In this document: positions 8,161-17,572 of the stretch, piece after piece
Numbering within the stretch: the first letter of the stretch is position 1
How the letters are laid out: each line of letters starts with the position of its first letter
Assembly (NCBI GenBank): GCA_903909415.1
Contig: CAIVVS010000260.1
Coordinates: 5,870-69,869 of the forward strand
Length of the DNA: 64,000 nt
From: an uncultured Pseudomonadota bacterium
GTDB taxonomy: Bacteria; Pseudomonadota; Gammaproteobacteria; Burkholderiales; SG8-39
Direction of reading: 5' to 3'
The notes under the pieces: generated by a model
What the model saw: the letters and a program-made list of their open reading frames with translations, nothing else
The model's database searches: none
Told to the model about the DNA's origin: nothing
Program-made: the position numbers and the translations under genes

Positions 8161-9030
8161 TCACTCCGCCACACGGCTGACCGCGCAGTCCTCCAACGCA
8201 ACCACCCTCTGCCCGGAACTCAGCCCAACCACGACCCCGGAAGACGCGGCAACCCGCACCGCCCCGGTCAGCGCCTCGGGCAGCGCGCACCGGCGTACCT
8301 CCTGCAGGCGCCCGCCCTCCAGCGCAACCACGCGCAGGTGCAACCGCCTCGTGTCAGGCACCACCAAGTGCATCCGGCCACCCAGTGCCACGGACGCCGA
8401 CAAGGCGAGCTGGGAGGAACCGTAGACGTGGTTCGAGAACCCCGCGAGGCTGGCGACTTCGACCAGTTTTCCGCCGACCCGGCGATAGGCCTTCAAGGTG
8501 CCGCCGATGTGGGGCGTGATGACTGCGACGACCTCGGCCTGCCCATCACCGTCCAGGTCCGCGACCGCCACCGGATTCAGCCAGCGCATGGGCGTGCCGA
8601 TCGCCGGGGACTGCGCGGCCAACTCCAGCCGGTCGCCGGCCAGTCGGATCATCGCCAGCCGCGCGCCGCCCTCGCGGCTGCTGATGATGGTCAGGAGTTC
8701 CGCCGGCTCGCCCGCCGCAAGGCGCACCAGGCGCGGCGCGAGGTCCTCGAACACCTCGTTGTCCGGCAGCTGCAGTGTCAGCGTGCGCCCGGCGTCCGTG
8801 GTCGCGCTCACCCGCGCGTACTCGTGCGGACGGCCGAGGGCGAAATGCCCGTATCGCTCGACGGGGGCCTCGTACCTGGCACCGGTGATCGCTTCAGCCC
8901 AGGCCGCAGGCGTCGCCACGCCCAGCATGATGGCCATGGACAGCAACGCCCGCAGCAGGCGCATCGCGCAGCTGGCCAGGATGGGGCGGGAACGCCGACC
9001 GGGCCGGCTGGAATGGGATACGGCGGCCAC
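8161..9030 (-). CDS. exported FG-GAP/VCBS-like repeat protein
   Basis: A 289-residue protein from a GTG at 9030; a signal peptide is better placed from the ATG at 8964 (MRLLRALLSMAIMLGVATPAAWAEA). The motif VAVADLDGDGQAEVVAV near residue 160 is the calcium-binding loop of FG-GAP/VCBS beta-propeller repeats, and the rest is beta-rich. The GTG has AGGT upstream and lies 4 bp past the stop of the DM13 gene, so the two are probably translated together. A periplasmic or surface location is likely; the function is unknown. Confidence 0.75.
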   Translation of the reverse strand: MAAVSHSSRPGRRSRPILASCAMRLLRALLSMAIMLGVATPAAWAEAITGARYEAPVERYGHFALGRPHEYARVSATTDAGRTLTLQLPDNEVFEDLAPRLVRLAAGEPAELLTIISSREGGARLAMIRLAGDRLELAAQSPAIGTPMRWLNPVAVADLDGDGQAEVVAVITPHIGGTLKAYRRVGGKLVEVASLAGFSNHVYGSSQLALSASVALGGRMHLVVPDTRRLHLRVVALEGGRLQEVRRCALPEALTGAVRVAASSGVVVGLSSGQRVVALEDCAVSRVAE

Positions 9031-9036
9031 CGCGAC

Positions 9037-9513
9037 CTACCGGTACTTCGCAGCCGTGATGAACTGGCTGAAGGTCTCGCACCAGACGATGACCGCCGAG
9101 TAGCTGGAGGGATCGATACCCGCCGGCACCGGCACGACGAAGTTCTCGAACGTCTTGACGTCGCCCACCCGGACCATCTTCGGCTTCAGCCGCATGAAGT
9201 CGGCCTTGGTCTCGACGAACTCCGGGGACAGGTAGAGCTTGTAGTCAGGCCCTGGCGCGAGCTTGCCCATGAGGCTGATCGATGCCGCGCCGACTGAAAC
9301 CTGCCCCTCCCCCCAGTGCAAGGGGTCGCTGTCCTTGAGGTCGCGCCGGAACGTGCCGGTGTACCTGGCCTGCGCGGCCGCGGCGCTGACCTCGCCGGCC
9401 GCGGGGGCAGGCGGCGCGATCAGGATCGGCAAAGCGTAGATGCCGGCGCCGAATCCGGCGGCGCCAACTGCCAGGTGCGTGATTGCGAGTAGCACTGCGG
9501 TGCGGGTCTTCAT
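9037..9513 (-). CDS. DM13-domain exported protein
   Basis: A 158-residue protein with an N-terminal hydrophobic segment (residues 5-33) and a DM13 domain (PF10517) covering about 50-158: YTGTFRRDLKDSDPLHWGEGQVSV at the start and the signature SSYSAVIVWCETFSQFITAAKYR at the end, including the invariant Cys proposed to serve in redox or electron transfer. GGAGG precedes the ATG. It is first in a two-gene unit with the FG-GAP-like protein. The biological role of bacterial DM13 proteins is largely unproven. Confidence 0.88.
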   Translation of the reverse strand: MKTRTAVLLAITHLAVGAAGFGAGIYALPILIAPPAPAAGEVSAAAAQARYTGTFRRDLKDSDPLHWGEGQVSVGAASISLMGKLAPGPDYKLYLSPEFVETKADFMRLKPKMVRVGDVKTFENFVVPVPAGIDPSSYSAVIVWCETFSQFITAAKYR

Positions 9514-9667
9514 GGCGATCCTCCATCGGCCAAGGCAGTCTTCCCCGGGTGAAAGGACCCGGCACAGGCAACAGGCAAAGTCGGCTCACGCGCCTGTCAG
9601 GGCATTTTCCCTATGGGGGACCGCGAGACTGGTTGCGATCATGCCTGGCATCACCCCATCAATCCGC

Positions 9668-11107
9668 TCAATGCCTGCCGATCCGCTCCCGCAAGCCCTC
9701 GATCACCTCGCGGTCCCCGCGCACCCGGATGAACGCCCCCTCCGCCTCGGCGCGTTCCTCCAGCACCTCGCAGGTGTCGAACACCTCGCCGCGCAGCTTC
9801 TGGGCTGACCAGGGCAGGAACAGTTCGGCCTTCACCAGGCCGCGCGCGAAGAACGCGCGGATCGACTTGTGCAGCTTGGCGACGTCGGCCGCGTCGACCG
9901 CGCTCATCACCACGCACTTGGGGTACCTGGCGCGGAGTTCCTTCGCCTTCGCGGCCTGCGCCTTCTTGTCGCCCACCCGGTCGATCTTGTTGAAAATCCG
10001 CAGGCGCGGCACCTTGCCGGCGTCGATCTCCTCCAGCACCGCGTCGGTGACCTCGATCTTGCGGTCCAGTCCCGGGTCGCTGGCGTCGATCACGTGCAGC
10101 AGCAGGGATGCCTCGGCGGCCTCCTCCAGCGTGGACTTGAACGAGGCCACCAGGTCGTGCGGCAGGTTCTTGATGAAGCCCACCGTGTCGCTCACCAGCA
10201 CGCGCGGCACGCCTTCGGGCACGAGCGCGCGAACGGTGGTGTCCAGGGTCGCGAACAGCTTGTCGGCCACAAGCACCTCGCTGCCGGTCAGCGCGCGCAT
10301 CAGGGTGGACTTGCCGGCGTTGGTGTAGCCGACCAGCGCCACCCGCGCGAGGCCCAGGCTCTCCTGCCGGCGCGCGCGCTGCGTCTGGCGCTCCAGGTCG
10401 AGCGCGACGATCTCGTTCTTCAGTTCGGCGATGCGGTCGCGGATCTTGGCGCGGTCCGCCTCGCCCGCCCCCTCGCCCGCGCCGCGCCCGCCCACGCCAC
10501 TGCGCTGACGCCCCTGCGGCCCGGCGAGCTTGGCGGCCTCGCGCAGGCGCGGCGCGAGGTAACGCAGCCGGCCGATCTCCACCTGCGCGCGCGCCGCGTT
10601 GGAGCGCGCATGGCGGTGGAAGATTTCCAGGATCACCATGGTGCGGTCCATCACCTCGCAGCCGACCGCGTTTTCCAGGTTGCGCGCCTGGGACGGCGAA
10701 ATGTCGTGGTCCACCAGCACGAAGGCCGCCTGGCGGGTGTCCGCGCCGGCCATGGCCTTGGCGGCTTCGCGCGCGGCCACCGCGCCATGGCGCGCGATGC
10801 GGCGCTCGGCGACCTTGGCGGCGCCCATCAGCGCGACGGCGGGCTTGGCCGGCTCGTCCTCGTCCGGCTCCTCCAGCTCGCCCTGCACGAAGCGCCGCAA
10901 TTCCTCACACTTGCCCTTGCCGAGGTAGGCGGCGTTGTCGAAGCTGGAACGCTTCTGGGTGAAGGTGGCCACCACCTCGAAGCCGAGGGTCTTGGCCATT
11001 TCCCGAAGCTCGTCCAGCGAGGACTCGAAATCGACGTCGCTGACATCGGGCAGCTGCACGGCGGCAACCACGGCGCGCCTGGAGGCGACTTGGACTTCCC
11101 TGGACAT
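9668..11107 (-). CDS. hflX: GTPase HflX
   Basis: A ribosome-associated GTPase that can split stalled 70S ribosomes, for example after heat stress. The 479-residue protein has the HflX N-terminal domain with GKGKCEELR near residue 63, a glycine-rich linker (SGVGGRGAGEGAGE) before a helical segment, and a G domain with GYTNAGKST (G1), DTVGFIKNLPHDLVASFKSTLEEA (G3 and the HflX-specific stretch) and NKIDRVGD (G4). It is about 50-100 residues longer than the E. coli and Bordetella forms, partly through an acidic insertion near residue 77 (GELEEPDEDEPAKP). Here it is not next to hfq. Confidence 0.95.
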   Translation of the reverse strand: MSREVQVASRRAVVAAVQLPDVSDVDFESSLDELREMAKTLGFEVVATFTQKRSSFDNAAYLGKGKCEELRRFVQGELEEPDEDEPAKPAVALMGAAKVAERRIARHGAVAAREAAKAMAGADTRQAAFVLVDHDISPSQARNLENAVGCEVMDRTMVILEIFHRHARSNAARAQVEIGRLRYLAPRLREAAKLAGPQGRQRSGVGGRGAGEGAGEADRAKIRDRIAELKNEIVALDLERQTQRARRQESLGLARVALVGYTNAGKSTLMRALTGSEVLVADKLFATLDTTVRALVPEGVPRVLVSDTVGFIKNLPHDLVASFKSTLEEAAEASLLLHVIDASDPGLDRKIEVTDAVLEEIDAGKVPRLRIFNKIDRVGDKKAQAAKAKELRARYPKCVVMSAVDAADVAKLHKSIRAFFARGLVKAELFLPWSAQKLRGEVFDTCEVLEERAEAEGAFIRVRGDREVIEGLRERIGRH

Positions 11108-11175
11108 TCGGGGCGGGCTCTTTCGCTTGGACGGACTCAGATAGTACGACCAATGCAGGCGAGGGACAGCGTGCG

Positions 11176-12198
11176 CTAAGTCGTCCCGTAGGTGATGCCC
11201 AAAGCCCCGAGCCAGCGGCGGTAGGCCACCGCCATGCGGTCGGCCCGGATGTGAAGCTCGGCGCGCAGGTCGATCGGCAGGCGGGATGGCCGTTGCATCG
11301 CGACGATGGCCGCATCCTGCGCGAACACCGCGTCCTGGCGCCGGCGGATGTCCGCCTGGGTGAGGTCCGCCCCGAAGTTGATCGCCACCGACAGGCGTAT
11401 CAGGCTGCGTTCCTCGTCCAGCGGCTGCGCGTTGAGCATCATGGCAAAGCAGTCCTGGTCGCTGCCCAGGTGGGCCTGCGCCGGGTCGGTGATGCGCACC
11501 TGCTTGTTGAAGCCCGCCGTGGTCGGGCGGTGGCAGCGGTACTTGTACTCGGCGTTCACCGGGATCTGCCGGTGGTCGCCGTAGCGCTGGAACACGAACA
11601 CCGAGCTGGTGCGCAGGCCTTCCGGGCCGGTGGTCACCTCGTAGTCGTTGATCGGGTCGGGCGTGTCGAACTCGCCGTTCATCGACGGGTGCACGAAGGG
11701 GAAGTGCGGCGCGTCGAGGAAGTTCTCCACCGAGCGGAACGCATTGCCGAACTCGTACGGCCCGGCGGTGTACACCCGGAACGACGGGTCCTCGGCTTCC
11801 GGGAAATGCGGCACGTCATGCGGCGGGTCGCCGGGCGTGGCCCAGACGAAGCCGTAGCGCTCGACCACGCGGTAGGTCTGGGCGCGCGCCTTGGGCGGCG
11901 GCAGCACGTCGGGCTGCGCCGGGATGTGCACGCACTTGCCGGCGCTGTCGTAGCGCCAGCCATGGTAGGGACAGGTCAGGTTGCCGTCGGTCACCCAGCC
12001 CTTGGAAAAGCGCGCGCCGCGGTGGATGCAGATGTCCTTCCAGACCTGCACCTGCCCGGCATGGCGCCAGATGACCAGGTCCTCGCCCAGCAGCGTGGTG
12101 CCGTGCACCGAGTCCTCGGCGATGTCTTCCGAGAGTGCGACGACATGCCAGTCGTTCAACAGGGCGGCATCGGGCTGGCGGGTCTGTTCTGTGGCCAT
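11176..12198 (-). CDS. Rieske-type aromatic ring oxygenase, oxygenase subunit
   Basis: A 340-residue terminal oxygenase. The Rieske [2Fe-2S] ligands are CIHRGARFSKGW (Cys-x-His) and CPYHGWRYDSAGKC (Cys-x2-His) at about residues 56-80, and the mononuclear iron site is ENFLDAPHFPFVH (Asp-x2-His-x4-His) near residue 165. The short length resembles the vanillate demethylase / phthalate dioxygenase class (homo-oligomeric alpha), which hydroxylates or demethylates carboxylated aromatics using a separate reductase. No reductase gene lies nearby. It is divergent from the Bug-oxygenase operon at 12391, suggesting a shared pathway. Confidence 0.9.
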   Translation of the reverse strand: MATEQTRQPDAALLNDWHVVALSEDIAEDSVHGTTLLGEDLVIWRHAGQVQVWKDICIHRGARFSKGWVTDGNLTCPYHGWRYDSAGKCVHIPAQPDVLPPPKARAQTYRVVERYGFVWATPGDPPHDVPHFPEAEDPSFRVYTAGPYEFGNAFRSVENFLDAPHFPFVHPSMNGEFDTPDPINDYEVTTGPEGLRTSSVFVFQRYGDHRQIPVNAEYKYRCHRPTTAGFNKQVRITDPAQAHLGSDQDCFAMMLNAQPLDEERSLIRLSVAINFGADLTQADIRRRQDAVFAQDAAIVAMQRPSRLPIDLRAELHIRADRMAVAYRRWLGALGITYGTT

Positions 12199-12390
12199 GC
12201 GTGGGAATGACGGGTCGTTGGCGGAGTGGCAAGCCTACCACCGGTATGGCCTGTATCGCCCCGCACCAGGATCACTCACCATGCCCCACGCCGGGGCCCG
12301 GCCACCATGCTAGATTGCCGTTCCACCCTGGCGCCCTGGCTCGCACGCCGCCTCCACGGGCTATCCCCTTCTGCAACCGGGAGCACGACG

Positions 12391-13398
12391 ATGTACCTGC
12401 CTCCGCTGTCCCCTGCGCGCCGTGCGCTGCTCGCTGTGGCCGCCGCCCTGCAACTGGCCTGGCCCGCGTCCGCCAGCGCCGCCGATGCGCGCCCTGCGTA
12501 TCCCGGCAAGCCGCTCCAGTTCATCGTGCCCTTCCCGCCCGGCGCGATCCCGGACCGCGTGGCGCGACTGCTCGGCGAGCGCCTGACCAAGAGCTGGGGC
12601 CAGCCGGTGGTGGTGGTGAACCGCCCCGGCGCGGGCGGCGTGCTGGCGGCCGAGACCGCGGCACGCAGCGCGCCTGACGGCCACACGCTGTTCCTCGGCG
12701 GACCGGCCACGCACGCGGTCAATGTGGCGCTGTTCGGCAGCAAGCTCACGTACGACCCGGTCGCCGATTTCGCGCCGGTGAGCCTGGTCGCGCGCATCCC
12801 CATGCTGCTGCTCGTGCCGGCCAATGTTCCGGCCAACAACGTGCAGGAGCTGGTCGCGCTGGCGAAAGCCAGGCCCGGCGTGCTGAACTACACCTCGGCC
12901 GGCATCAGTTCCTCCGGCCATATCGCGGGCGGCGTGTTCCGCTCCTCCGCCGGCATCGACATCGTGCACGTGCCGGCCAACGGCCCGGTGATGGCGCTGC
13001 AGGAGCTGGTGGCCGGGCGCACGCAACTGCTGTTCGACACCGCGGCGCTGGCCATGCCCCAGGTACGCGCCGGCAAGCTCAAGGCGCTGGCGGTCACCAG
13101 CCGCGAGCGCATGTCGGTCGCGCCCGACGTGCCGACCATGGTCGAGGCCGGCGTCCCCGGCTACGAGGCGGTGCTCTGGTTCGCGGTGTTCGCGACCGCG
13201 CGCACCCCGCGCGACGTCATCGACCGGCTGAACCGCGAGACGGTCGAACTGTTCAACGCGCCCACCGTGCGCCAGCCGCTGGCGGGAGACGGCATCGAGG
13301 TGGCCACCAGCACGCCGGAGGGACTGGCGGAGTTCCTCAAGGGCGAGATCGCCCGCTGGGGCCGGATGGTGCGTGAATCGGGAGCGAAAGCGGAATGA
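12391..13398 (+). CDS. Bug/TctC-family substrate-binding protein (first gene of oxygenase operon)
   Basis: A 335-residue paralogue with a long signal peptide ending ASASA and the pocket segment IVPFPPGAIPDR. The start at 12391 is preceded by GGGAG; earlier in-frame ATGs lack one. Its TGA overlaps the ATG of the next gene (ATGA at 13395-13398), so the binding protein and the Rieske oxygenase are translationally coupled. That coupling is the best evidence in the window that a Bug protein captures the substrate of the neighbouring enzyme. The ligand is likely a carboxylated aromatic, by context only. Confidence 0.93.
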   Translation: MYLPPLSPARRALLAVAAALQLAWPASASAADARPAYPGKPLQFIVPFPPGAIPDRVARLLGERLTKSWGQPVVVVNRPGAGGVLAAETAARSAPDGHTLFLGGPATHAVNVALFGSKLTYDPVADFAPVSLVARIPMLLLVPANVPANNVQELVALAKARPGVLNYTSAGISSSGHIAGGVFRSSAGIDIVHVPANGPVMALQELVAGRTQLLFDTAALAMPQVRAGKLKALAVTSRERMSVAPDVPTMVEAGVPGYEAVLWFAVFATARTPRDVIDRLNRETVELFNAPTVRQPLAGDGIEVATSTPEGLAEFLKGEIARWGRMVRESGAKAE

Positions 13399-14642
13399 CC
13401 AACAAGACCCTGAACCTCAGGAAGCACTGGGAGCTGTCGCTGGAGGGCATGGCGCCCGCACCCACGGCCACGCCAGCGGCCACACCCGGCGGCAACGGCA
13501 TCGACTTCGTCCACACCGGCCCGGGCACGCTGGCCGGCCGCTACCTGCGCAGCTTCTGGCAGCCGGTGTACATCGGCGAACTGCTGGCGCCCGGCCATGC
13601 GAAGCCGATCCGCATCCTCGGCGAGGACCTGACGCTCTACCGCGGCCAGGGCGGGCAGGCGCACCTGGTCGGCTACCGCTGCGCGCACCGACGCACGCAG
13701 TTGTCCGCCGGCACCGTGGAAGGCGATGACATCCGCTGCCTGTACCACGGCTGGAAATACGCGCCCAACGGCCAGTGCATCGAGCAGCCGGCGGAGAAGC
13801 ACGAGGCCTTCGCCGGCAGGATCAGGATCGCGGGCTACCCGGTGCGTGAATACCTCGGCCTGGTATTCGCCTACATGGGCGAAGGCGAGCCGCCCGAATT
13901 CCCACGCTATCCCGACTTCGAGGACCCGGACGTGCTGGTCCACGTGGCCGAGCAGACCTACCTGCGGCGCACCAACTACTTCCAGGCCATCGAGAACGTC
14001 GCCGATCCCGCGCACGTGGGTTTCGCGCACCTGGGCTTCCAGGGCAACTACGACGGCAAGGTGGACAGCCCCACCCCGTTCGCCGAGGAGACGCCCTGGG
14101 GCCTGAAGCTGGGCGCGCGGCGCGACAGCGGCAAGGAGCGCTGGCACCAGTTCGGCATGCCCAACGTGAACCACCAGTACGCGTTCTCCTACCACGCGGG
14201 CCGGATCGAGATCCTGGTCTGGTTCGTGCCGGTGGACGACGAGCAGCACCTGAACATCAGCCTGAGCCGCGTGCCGCTCAAGGGCGAGGCGGCCGAGCGC
14301 TACATCGACAAGACCAACGAGACCTTCGCGAAGATGGCCGATGCGCCGACGCCGCTGGCCGAGGAAATCCTCGCCGGCCGGCAGCGCCTCGCCGACGTGG
14401 ACCGCGAGAAGGTGCATGCGGTCACGCTGGAGGACCATGTGGCCATGGTCGGCCAGGGCCGCATCACCGACCGCAGCGTGGAGAACCTGGGCGGCAGCGA
14501 CGGCAGCATCATCATCATGCGGCGCTTGTGGGAGCGCGAGCTCACCGCGCTGGCCGAGGGACGTCCGTTGACCCGGTGGTCGCGCGCGCCGGCGCTGCAA
14601 CCCAGCGAGTGGCGCGACGTCGCGCCGGCGAAGGCCGGATGA
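13395..14642 (+). CDS. Rieske-type oxygenase (phthalate dioxygenase class)
   Basis: A 415-residue oxygenase. Rieske ligands are [11 protein letters not shown] and [14 protein letters not shown] at about residues 95-120, and the catalytic iron motif is [13 protein letters not shown] near residue 200. The N-terminal extension (about 45 residues, Pro/Ala/Thr-rich) is longer than usual. The homologous class acts on phthalates, phenoxybenzoates and related acids and needs a separate FMN/[2Fe-2S] reductase, which is not encoded nearby. It overlaps the upstream Bug gene and the downstream VF530-type gene by ATGA, forming a tightly coupled three-gene unit. Confidence 0.92.
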   Translation: MTNKTLNLRKHWELSLEGMAPAPTATPAATPGGNGIDFVHTGPGTLAGRYLRSFWQPVYIGELLAPGHAKPIRILGEDLTLYRGQGGQAHLVGYRCAHRRTQLSAGTVEGDDIRCLYHGWKYAPNGQCIEQPAEKHEAFAGRIRIAGYPVREYLGLVFAYMGEGEPPEFPRYPDFEDPDVLVHVAEQTYLRRTNYFQAIENVADPAHVGFAHLGFQGNYDGKVDSPTPFAEETPWGLKLGARRDSGKERWHQFGMPNVNHQYAFSYHAGRIEILVWFVPVDDEQHLNISLSRVPLKGEAAERYIDKTNETFAKMADAPTPLAEEILAGRQRLADVDREKVHAVTLEDHVAMVGQGRITDRSVENLGGSDGSIIIMRRLWERELTALAEGRPLTRWSRAPALQPSEWRDVAPAKAG

Positions 14643-14860
14643 ACCAGCCGTCGAAGCAGGACCCGCTGCACGGCATCACGCTGGAGAAGATGCTGGTCGA
14701 GCTGGCGGAGAAGCTCGGCTGGGAAGCGATGGGCCGCGCGGTCGAGATCCGCTGCTTCACCCACGAGCCCAGCATCCCCTCCAGCCTCAAGTTCCTGAGG
14801 CGCACGCCGTGGGCGCGGGAGAAGGTCGAGGCGCTGTACCTGCGCCACCGCAAGGCCTAG
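14639..14860 (+). CDS. VF530 family (DUF2132) small protein
   Basis: A 73-residue protein that matches the VF530/DUF2132 family (PF09905) along its whole length: [21 protein letters not shown], then [32 protein letters not shown]. The family is known from a Vibrio fischeri structure and has been suggested to bind DNA; its function is not established. Its ATG overlaps the TGA of the oxygenase gene, so it is translated as part of the catabolic operon, an unusual partner for this family. Confidence 0.9.
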   Translation: MNQPSKQDPLHGITLEKMLVELAEKLGWEAMGRAVEIRCFTHEPSIPSSLKFLRRTPWAREKVEALYLRHRKA

Positions 14861-14935
14861 CGCCACCCGCGTCGTCGCGCAGGCCGGCCCCGGCTTGATC
14901 CCCGCCACCCTGATCGCATCCCCAGGACAACAGCC

Positions 14936-15631
14936 ATGCATACCGAAGAAGAAACGCCGTTCGAGTACAGCGCCCCGGCGTTCGTGACCAGCGCGGTCCT
15001 GCGCCGCCTCGGACGCGCGGTCACCTATCCCAGGCTCAACGCCAGCACCACGGCGCTGGTGGTGGTGGACATGCAGAACCACTTCGTGTCCGAAAAGATC
15101 CCCGGCACCATCGCGCAGGCGCGCGGCATCGTCCCGGCGATCAACACCATGGCGGCGACGCTGCGCGCCGCCGGCGGCACGGTGATCTGGGTGCAGACCA
15201 CGGCGCACCGCGCGCACGAGCTCTGGCGCAACCACCACGAGAACTTCCTCTCCCCCGAGACCGCGAAGCGCCGGCTGGCGAGCCTTGCCGAAGACGCCGA
15301 GGGCTACAAGGTGTACGCCAAGCTCGACGTCCTGCCCGGCGACCCGGTGGCGCGCAAGATCAAGTACAGCGCGATGATCGACGACTCCAGCGAGCTGCCC
15401 GCCCTGCTCAAGGCGCGCGGACTGGACACGCTGCTGATCGCCGGCACCGTCACCAACACCTGCTGCGAGTCCACCGCGCGCGATGCCTCGATGCTGGGCT
15501 GCAAGGTGGTGATGCTCACCGACGCGAACGCGGCGCGCGAGCGCGCTCTGCACGAGGCGACGTACAACAACTTCCAGCTCTACTTCGGCGACGTCGCGAG
15601 CGTCGCCGAGGTGGGTGCGCGCCTGGCCTGA
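14936..15631 (+). CDS. isochorismatase-family cysteine hydrolase
   Basis: A 231-residue enzyme with the family triad landmarks: Asp in VVVDMQNHFVS (near residue 45) and the nucleophilic Cys in GTVTNTCCESTARDA (near residue 180). Members hydrolyse amides or imides such as N-carbamoyl compounds, ureidoacrylate or nicotinamide. An extended N-terminal arm (TPFEYSAPAFVTSAVLRRLGR) precedes the core. It follows the VF530-type gene by 75 bp on the same strand, so it probably belongs to the same operon; a role in releasing an amide-linked aromatic acid is a guess. Confidence 0.88.
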   Translation: MHTEEETPFEYSAPAFVTSAVLRRLGRAVTYPRLNASTTALVVVDMQNHFVSEKIPGTIAQARGIVPAINTMAATLRAAGGTVIWVQTTAHRAHELWRNHHENFLSPETAKRRLASLAEDAEGYKVYAKLDVLPGDPVARKIKYSAMIDDSSELPALLKARGLDTLLIAGTVTNTCCESTARDASMLGCKVVMLTDANAARERALHEATYNNFQLYFGDVASVAEVGARLA

Positions 15632-15646
15632 GCGCGGCCAGGCGGC

Positions 15647-16759
15647 TTACCTGCGGTCCAGTCCCACCGCGGCCGCCGCGTCCGGCAGGCCGTCGCGCTC
15701 CAGCAGGCGCGCGAGGCCTTCGTTGACCCGCCTCACCAGGCCCGGCCCCTGGAACACCAGCCCTGTGAGCAGCTGCACCAGCGAGGCGCCGGCGCGGATC
15801 ATCGCGTAGGCGTGTTCCCCGGACAGAATGCCACCGGTGCCGACCAGCACGTGGCGCGAGCGGTCGATGCGCGCATCCCACTCACGCAGCGCCGCGAGCG
15901 CATAGGCATGGATGGGCGGCGCGGTGAGCGTGCCGGGTCTGGCAGCCAGTTCCGTCGCCGGCGTGCGATAGCCCTCGTAGGGCTTGGGCAGCGCCGCGCC
16001 GACGATGTAGCCGGCGAGCACCGTGCTCCCGCTGACCGCGCGCACCAGGGCGTCGATGTCGGACAGGTCGCGCGGGTGGCGCACCTTGAGGAACACCGGA
16101 CGGCGCGGCGTCACCTCCGCCAGGCGCGCGAGCAGTTCGGCGATGACCTGCGGATCGTCCAGCGGGTTCGCGCCCGGCGGCGAGTTCGGGCAATGCAGGT
16201 TGATCGCGAAGTAGTCCGCGCACGGGGCGAGGATGCGTGCCGCGCCGGTGATCTCGGCCAGCACCGCTTCCGCGCCGGCCGGCACGCCGGTGTTGGTCTC
16301 CACCAGGCTGATGCCCAGCGGCACGCCGGGCCGGCGTCCGGCCAGGCGCCGTGCGATCACCTCGGCGCCGTCGTTGGGCACGCCGTAGTGGACCATCAGT
16401 CCATCGTCGGCGACGACTCGGAACAGGCGCGGGTGCACGCGGTTGCCGGCCGACGGGCGCACCGACACCGAGCCGACTTCGACGCCGCCGAAGCCGATCG
16501 CCGCGAACAGCTCGCAGGCCACGCCGTTCTTGTCCATGCCGGCGGGCAGCACCAGCGGCGAGCGGAAGTCGAGTCCCGCGACGCGCGTGCGCAGCCGCGC
16601 CTGCGCGGCGCCCGCGCCCGTGCCGAATGCCGCGCCGACCAGGGACGCCACCCCCGGCACGCGGCACAGGCCGCCCGCCGCGCCCAGCACGCTGTGGTGC
16701 GTCCATTCCGCATCCAGCCGGAACGCGACCGGGCGGACCCATTGGCGGTACAGGTTCAT
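15647..16759 (-). CDS. dihydroorotate-dehydrogenase-like flavoprotein (divergent)
   Basis: A 370-residue FMN barrel protein. The N-terminus MNLYRQWVRPVAFRLDAEWTHH resembles the membrane-associating helices of class 2 (quinone) DHODH, and LPAGMDKNG, GNRVHPRLFR and VGTGGILSGEHAYAMIRAGA align with the family. The catalytic loop reads NLHCPNSP (Cys about 190), as in class 1 enzymes, whereas class 2 has Ser there; the NRMGFNN segment is VHYGVPND and the usual NTT and GGLSG motifs are missing. It may be a paralogue with another dihydro-pyrimidine-like substrate rather than the main PyrD. It is convergent with the isochorismatase-like gene. Confidence 0.75.
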   Translation of the reverse strand: MNLYRQWVRPVAFRLDAEWTHHSVLGAAGGLCRVPGVASLVGAAFGTGAGAAQARLRTRVAGLDFRSPLVLPAGMDKNGVACELFAAIGFGGVEVGSVSVRPSAGNRVHPRLFRVVADDGLMVHYGVPNDGAEVIARRLAGRRPGVPLGISLVETNTGVPAGAEAVLAEITGAARILAPCADYFAINLHCPNSPPGANPLDDPQVIAELLARLAEVTPRRPVFLKVRHPRDLSDIDALVRAVSGSTVLAGYIVGAALPKPYEGYRTPATELAARPGTLTAPPIHAYALAALREWDARIDRSRHVLVGTGGILSGEHAYAMIRAGASLVQLLTGLVFQGPGLVRRVNEGLARLLERDGLPDAAAAVGLDRR

Positions 16760-16906
16760 TGCAGGATTTCCGTTCGGGGATGCGGGCATTCTGCCTCAAG
16801 CCCGCGCTGGCGCCGTATCCCCTGCTTCGGGCATATCCGCGGTATCCAGCGGCGCGGTCTGCCAAGATAATGCAGGCCGCAACCGCAACAAGAAACAACC
16901 GCTGCC

Positions 16907-17509
16907 TTGGACTCCCTGCTGCTCGCCGTCGCCGAACCGCTGCTCATCGCCCTGCTCGGGCTGGGCATGCTGCTGGTGCTCATCCGTCGCCGCACCTCCA
17001 CGCAATCCGCTTCCGGCCCGGTTTCCGTCGCCGCGCTCGCGCGCCGCGGCAAGGCCGGCCGCACGATGGGCCTGCTGTTCCTGCTCGGTATCGCCGCCTA
17101 CCTGGCGCTCAAGCTGATCCCGCAGACCCTCGAGTACCTGGAGCTGCGGCGCAACCTGTCGCGCGGCAAGCAGGTCGCGCAGTTCGCTCAATGGGACGAC
17201 CTGGCGCTGCGCTGCGCCTCGGGCGAACCGCTGGGCATGCAGTTGCACCGGCTGTTCAGCCGCCACGAGATCTACGTGCTGCGCGTGGTCTGGAACGTGC
17301 TGCCGCCGCGCTACGAGATCCTCGCGACCGGCCAGGCGCGGATCACCGAAGGCTCGCCGGAGCGCTTCATGGAACTGCGCGCGGAGGTCGGCCTGTCCGG
17401 CAACGCCCGCCTCACCGGGGCGACCCTGCTGGACGACCCGGACGCGCTGGCCTCGGCGCGCCCGCTGCTCGCCAACGCGTGCCGCCGCAGTCTGCGGGTC
17501 GAGCCCTGA
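16907..17509 (+). CDS. hypothetical membrane protein, two TM segments
   Basis: A 200-residue protein not recognised as a named family. It starts with a TTG codon and carries hydrophobic helices at about residues 3-26 and 53-68, with a basic loop (RRRTSTQ, RRGKAGR) between, which predicts the loop in the cytoplasm and the C-terminal 130 residues in the periplasm. The C-terminal part (YEILATGQARITEGSPERFMEL) looks globular. It lies between the divergent DHODH-like gene and another membrane protein gene 63 bp downstream, possibly an operon. Confidence 0.6.
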   Translation: MDSLLLAVAEPLLIALLGLGMLLVLIRRRTSTQSASGPVSVAALARRGKAGRTMGLLFLLGIAAYLALKLIPQTLEYLELRRNLSRGKQVAQFAQWDDLALRCASGEPLGMQLHRLFSRHEIYVLRVVWNVLPPRYEILATGQARITEGSPERFMELRAEVGLSGNARLTGATLLDDPDALASARPLLANACRRSLRVEP

Positions 17510-17572
17510 CGCCGGGACGCCGCTGTCACATAAGTTGGCCCCCGGCGCATGCCATGGCAACATTGCAGGATC

